64,000 bases of DNA from an uncultured Alphaproteobacteria bacterium (lineage in GTDB: Bacteria > Pseudomonadota > Alphaproteobacteria > Caulobacterales > Caulobacteraceae), in NCBI GenBank assembly GCA_903822175.1, contig CAIJOB010000004.1, positions 1-64,000 of the forward strand, written 5' to 3'. A program made the position numbers and the translations under genes. The notes below the pieces were generated by a model. That model saw nothing but the letters and a program-made list of their open reading frames with translations, was not told where the DNA came from and did not search any database. Positions 60,864 to 64,000 of the stretch are shown here, piece by piece. Every line of letters begins with the position of its first letter. Within the stretch, counting starts at the first letter, position 1.

Positions 60864-62041
60864 GGCTTCTTGGCGTAGGCCGCGGCCTGCTTGCCGACGA
60901 TCCGCACCAGGTCGCCCATCGAGTGGTCGACGTCGATCAGATGCAGGCCCCACGACCAGTCCGGCCCGGTCGGGCGGATGATCTCGCCGCCGAGCTCGTG
61001 GGTGCGCGCGCCCTTGATGTCGTTGTTCACATGCATGGCCAGGTAAGTGAACTCACCGTTCGAGACGCACTCGGTGGTGATCAGGCCGGGGACCTTGACG
61101 AAGGGCGTCTTGATGTCGGCCGCGGGCGTCGTCCACGGCGGCTGGGTCGCGCCGCCCGAGCCGTTCAGGAAGCCCTTGGTCAGGTAATAGCCGTCCGGCT
61201 GGCCCTTGCCGCCCTTCAAGTCCGCCGGGTTGGTGCAGGCCGCGCGCATCCCGTCGCGGGCATGTCCGAACCGCGAATTGGCCGGCGGCGGATTGGCGTC
61301 GCGGAAGGTCGAATAGTTGATCGCGCAGCCGATCTGATCCTCAGCGTGGCAGAGGGGGATGGTCTTGAACGAGCCGCCGATGTCCTTGCCCGGCGGCACC
61401 ATCACCGGCGCGCCCAGGATCAACGCCGAGATGAACTGCTTCTGGACCGGCTTGCCCTCGACCTCGGCGGCGATCAGGCGGGCGATGACGCCGGCGCCCT
61501 GGCTGTGGCCGATCAGCACGACGCCGCGGCCGTGGTTGTCGTGGGCGAGGTAGTAATTCCAGGCATCGACCACGTCGTTATAGCCGCCAAAGCCCGGCGC
61601 CGGACGCGGTCCCGGCGGCGGCGTTCCACCGCTCGCCACCCGCAGGCCGGTCAGCGTGCCCTGGCGGTACATCGGCGCGAAGGTGCGGCAGACCGAGCCG
61701 AAGCGGGCGAACTGCAGCTTGATGTCGTCGAACTCCATGTGGTCGGGGACGAAGTCGGACTGCCAGCCCGGGTCCATGGAGACCGTCGGATAGACGAAGA
61801 AGCAGTCGATCTTGGGGTCCTTGGCGGGTGCGAACTTCTCGACGGTCAGCTTGCCGCTGGCGGCGATCGAGGTCGCGTCCAGGTCGACCTTGCACTTGTT
61901 GTCCTTGAGGTCGGGCCGGCAGAGCCAGAGCGCCGGATTGGCGTAGTCGGCGTGCGCCACGGTTGGGTCCGGCGCCTGGGCCGCCGCCGAGGTCGCAATC
62001 GTCAGGGCCAGCGCCGCCCCCGCCAGCACGTTCCGGATCAT
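60860..62041 (-). CDS. DUF3089 alpha/beta-hydrolase (esterase-like), exported
   Basis: A 393-residue secreted hydrolase. Signal peptide MIRNVLAGAALALTIATSAA, then the alpha/beta-hydrolase fold with the nucleophile Ser in VVLIGHSQGAGVIARLIAAE. CFFVYPTVSMDPGWQSDF is typical of DUF3089, and the catalytic His is probably in LHLIDVDHSMGDL near the end. Several Cys suggest disulfides. The substrate is unknown; lipid or polyester hydrolysis is possible. It is convergent with the transglycosylase, overlapping by four bases. Confidence 0.88.
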   Translation of the reverse strand: MIRNVLAGAALALTIATSAAAQAPDPTVAHADYANPALWLCRPDLKDNKCKVDLDATSIAASGKLTVEKFAPAKDPKIDCFFVYPTVSMDPGWQSDFVPDHMEFDDIKLQFARFGSVCRTFAPMYRQGTLTGLRVASGGTPPPGPRPAPGFGGYNDVVDAWNYYLAHDNHGRGVVLIGHSQGAGVIARLIAAEVEGKPVQKQFISALILGAPVMVPPGKDIGGSFKTIPLCHAEDQIGCAINYSTFRDANPPPANSRFGHARDGMRAACTNPADLKGGKGQPDGYYLTKGFLNGSGGATQPPWTTPAADIKTPFVKVPGLITTECVSNGEFTYLAMHVNNDIKGARTHELGGEIIRPTGPDWSWGLHLIDVDHSMGDLVRIVGKQAAAYAKKP

Positions 62042-62107
62042 CCTGCCCTCCCAGTTCTTCTTGCGGACAGCTAGGGCCTTGTCGCGCCTTCGGGCAAGGG
62101 CTGCGAG

Positions 62108-63436
62108 CTAAGCCCCGCCTTCGTCGCTGCGTTCGATGGTGGCCATGGTCGCCTCCTCGCGGGTCACCGCCACCGGATCGGCGTTGCGCAGGGGCTTGGA
62201 GACGAAGGCGTAGACCAGCAGGCCCAGCATCAGCGCCATGTTGAGGAAGAACGGCGCGGCGTGGTTGGCCCGATAGAGCGCCATGAAGGCCGGCGCGAAG
62301 ACCGCATTGATGCCGTTGACCGCGGCGATGGCGCCGGCGACCCGCGCCTGGTCCTTCCAGCCCACAGCCAGCGACGCGCCGGCGGTGAAGCCCGGCCGCG
62401 CGAAGCCGAAGCCCAGGCTCGCCAGCGCATAGCCCGCCACCACGGTGTGATAGTCCGGCGCGATGGCGACTAAGAGGTTGCCGCCCGCCCCGCAGACCAC
62501 GCCCCAGCGCAGGAGCTGCTTGGGCGTCATCTGGAACATGCGGATCAGGCCCCACTGGGCGAGCAGGCCGGCGATCGCCCCGAAGGCCATGGCCATCGCG
62601 ATGGAATCCCGGGCCATCATCGGCGAGACGTTCAGCTTGTCGATCACCAGGAAGCCGATGGTCTGCTGCTGGGCGGTCTGGCAGGTGGCGACCACGAAGC
62701 CGTAGAGCGCGAAGGGCACCACGCGCGGGTCGCGCCACATGGGACGCGCCTTCTCGGTGGTCTGCTCAAGGGCTTCGGCGGCCAGGTCCTCGGGCGTCGC
62801 CTGGGCGCGCCGGCTCTCCGGCAGCAGGCGCCAGACCACCACCAGCATGACCGCGGCGATGCCGGCGAAGGTGAACAGCGGCCCGGCCAGGCCGATGACC
62901 GGATAGATGAAATAGGGCGCGAGCCAGGGTCCGAAAACCGTGCCAAGCCCGAAGGCGCCGGCCAGGCTGGCCATGGCCTGGGTGCGTTCTGCCCGGGGCG
63001 TGTGGTCGGCCACATAGGCCTGGTTGGCCGGGTTCGAGGCCGCTCCGAACAGGCCGAACAGCGAGCGGCCGAGCAGCAGCATACCGAAGATCATCATCGG
63101 CGCCGCCATGTGGCGCAGGCCCGCGCTGACCACCACGCCACAGACCGTCATCGAGACCATGAAGCCCGAGAGCCCCACCATCATCAGCGGCTTGCGGCCG
63201 TAGCGGTCCGACGCCTTGGCCCAGAACGGCGAGGAGCAGGCCCAGAGGATCGCCGACAGTGAGAAAATCGCCACAACCATCTCGTCGGGGATGGCCAGCG
63301 AGCGGCCGATCAGCGGCAGGACCGAGATCAGGCCGGTGTTGCCGATCGCGGTGGCCACCGACGAACAGAAGATGATCGCAAACGCCCGCTTGGGCAGCGT
63401 GCTCTGGGCCGGGCTGGAGGCGGCGTTGGCGGACAT
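62108..63436 (-). CDS. MFS transporter
   Basis: A 442-residue permease with twelve hydrophobic segments. The MFS loop motif is in WAKASDRYGRKPLMMVGLSG between segments 2 and 3, and NPANQAYVADHTPRAERTQA precedes the motif C region GLGTVFGPWLAPYF of drug:proton antiporters. It therefore resembles efflux-type (DHA1) members; the substrate cannot be read. The ATG at 63436 is clear. It is separate from the DUF3089 gene by 66 bases on the same strand and could be cotranscribed with it. Confidence 0.88.
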   Translation of the reverse strand: MSANAASSPAQSTLPKRAFAIIFCSSVATAIGNTGLISVLPLIGRSLAIPDEMVVAIFSLSAILWACSSPFWAKASDRYGRKPLMMVGLSGFMVSMTVCGVVVSAGLRHMAAPMMIFGMLLLGRSLFGLFGAASNPANQAYVADHTPRAERTQAMASLAGAFGLGTVFGPWLAPYFIYPVIGLAGPLFTFAGIAAVMLVVVWRLLPESRRAQATPEDLAAEALEQTTEKARPMWRDPRVVPFALYGFVVATCQTAQQQTIGFLVIDKLNVSPMMARDSIAMAMAFGAIAGLLAQWGLIRMFQMTPKQLLRWGVVCGAGGNLLVAIAPDYHTVVAGYALASLGFGFARPGFTAGASLAVGWKDQARVAGAIAAVNGINAVFAPAFMALYRANHAAPFFLNMALMLGLLVYAFVSKPLRNADPVAVTREEATMATIERSDEGGA

Positions 63437-63541
63437 GATGCGGGATTAGGCCGCAAGGGCGCGCGGTGCAAACGCCCGGGGTTAATCACCGCCTATTAAG
63501 CAATAACGGCGATGTTCCACGCTGCGTCGCGGGAGAATCCC

Positions 63542-64000
63542 TTGTTCCAGATTATCGGCATCGTGCTGCTGTTCGCCCTGGTGTTCGGCAGCTTCATCAT
63601 GACCGGCGGCAACATCGCCGTGATCCTGGGCGCGCTCCCGTCCGAAATGATGACCATCGGCGGCGCCGGCGTCGCCAGCGTGCTGATCGCCAACTCCATG
63701 GGCGTGCTGAAGGGCCTGGGCGGCGGCATGGGCAAGGTCTTCAAGGGCCCCAAGTGGAAGGCCAGCGACTACCGCGACCTGCTGAGCCTGCTGTTCCTGC
63801 TCACCAAGACCATGAAGTCCAAGGGCGTCATCGCCCTGGAAAGCCACATCGAGACGCCCAAGGAGAGCTCGATCTTCTCCCGCTATCCGAAGATCATGCA
63901 CGACCACTTCGCCGTCGATTTCATCTGCGACACTCTGCGGATGATGACCATGAACCTGGAAGACCCGCACCAGGTCGAAGACGCGATGGATAAGCAGCTC
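63542..64000 (+). CDS. motA: Flagellar motor stator protein MotA (partial)
   Basis: The first 153 codons of MotA, cut by the window edge. MotA and MotB form the proton-driven stator that turns the flagellum. The start reads MFQIIGIVLLFALVFGSFIM, then TGGNIAVILGALPSEMMTIG, both membrane helices, and a cytoplasmic part with LLFLLTKTMKSKGVIALESH and DTLRMMTMNLEDPHQVEDAM. The start is TTG at 63542 with GGGAGAA upstream. motB is expected to the right. Confidence 0.95.
   Translation, partial: MFQIIGIVLLFALVFGSFIMTGGNIAVILGALPSEMMTIGGAGVASVLIANSMGVLKGLGGGMGKVFKGPKWKASDYRDLLSLLFLLTKTMKSKGVIALESHIETPKESSIFSRYPKIMHDHFAVDFICDTLRMMTMNLEDPHQVEDAMDKQL

Overview
The window is about 64 kb of GC-rich, densely packed chromosome from an alphaproteobacterium of the family Caulobacteraceae; Phenylobacterium or Caulobacter is most likely. 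The best markers are chpT (the phosphotransferase between CckA and CtrA), gapR (a nucleoid protein of this lineage), the proA-nadD-rsfS order, several TonB-dependent receptors, a PEPxxWA-CTERM protein and a zinc-free form of ribosomal protein L36. The family is a safe call; the genus is an inference. No gap without a gene exceeds 300 bases, and I recognise no rRNA, tRNA, CRISPR array or complete mobile element.

Left end (1-1645): the first 730 bases encode the start of FtsA, fused in frame behind about 106 residues of an unrelated, AT-rich reading frame. That frame is coupled to an unknown 275-residue gene. This low-GC patch is the most anomalous part of the window. It may be a real insertion or a chimeric contig join.

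1646-16914: agmatine-to-putrescine genes (aguA, aguB) with a GNAT; a TonB-dependent receptor broken by one base in a G run; a GT39 glycosyltransferase; msrA; the succinyl-CoA:3-ketoacid CoA-transferase pair (scoAB); a CPA2 cation antiporter followed by an Fe(II)/2-oxoglutarate-type oxygenase; an RcnB-like periplasmic protein; a WD40 protein; and two tandem exbD paralogues with separate promoters.

16972-31023: a COG0523 metallochaperone GTPase, a beta-lactamase-fold serine hydrolase, an amidase, the housekeeping set proA-nadD-rsfS, a siroheme-synthase-like protein, a phosphotransferase behind a palindromic operator, a dipeptidase, an MHS transporter and three different c-type cytochromes.

31091-43833: a hybrid histidine kinase; glutaryl-CoA dehydrogenase with an enoyl-CoA hydratase; an iron-uptake unit (catecholate-type TonB receptor plus PiuC hydroxylase behind a Fur-like box); cysQ; chpT; three small envelope proteins; and an HWE kinase with a receiver domain.

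44043-64000: a type III CoA-transferase, gamma-glutamyltransferase, a coupled trio (FAH hydrolase, zeta-class GST isomerase, beta-carbonic anhydrase), a TadG-like VWA protein, a second enoyl-CoA hydratase, a sulfotransferase, a nitroreductase, mtgA, a PEP-CTERM protein, alanine dehydrogenase, gapR with a basic partner gene, folE, rpmJ, an MltB-type transglycosylase, a DUF3089 esterase, an MFS transporter and the start of motA.

Intergenic spaces carry three families of long inverted-repeat elements. Four convergent gene pairs end on one shared CTAG. I found no complete new multi-gene system. The strongest leads are the FtsA fusion with its low-GC cassette, the operator-like repeats, and the conserved-looking partner gene of gapR.
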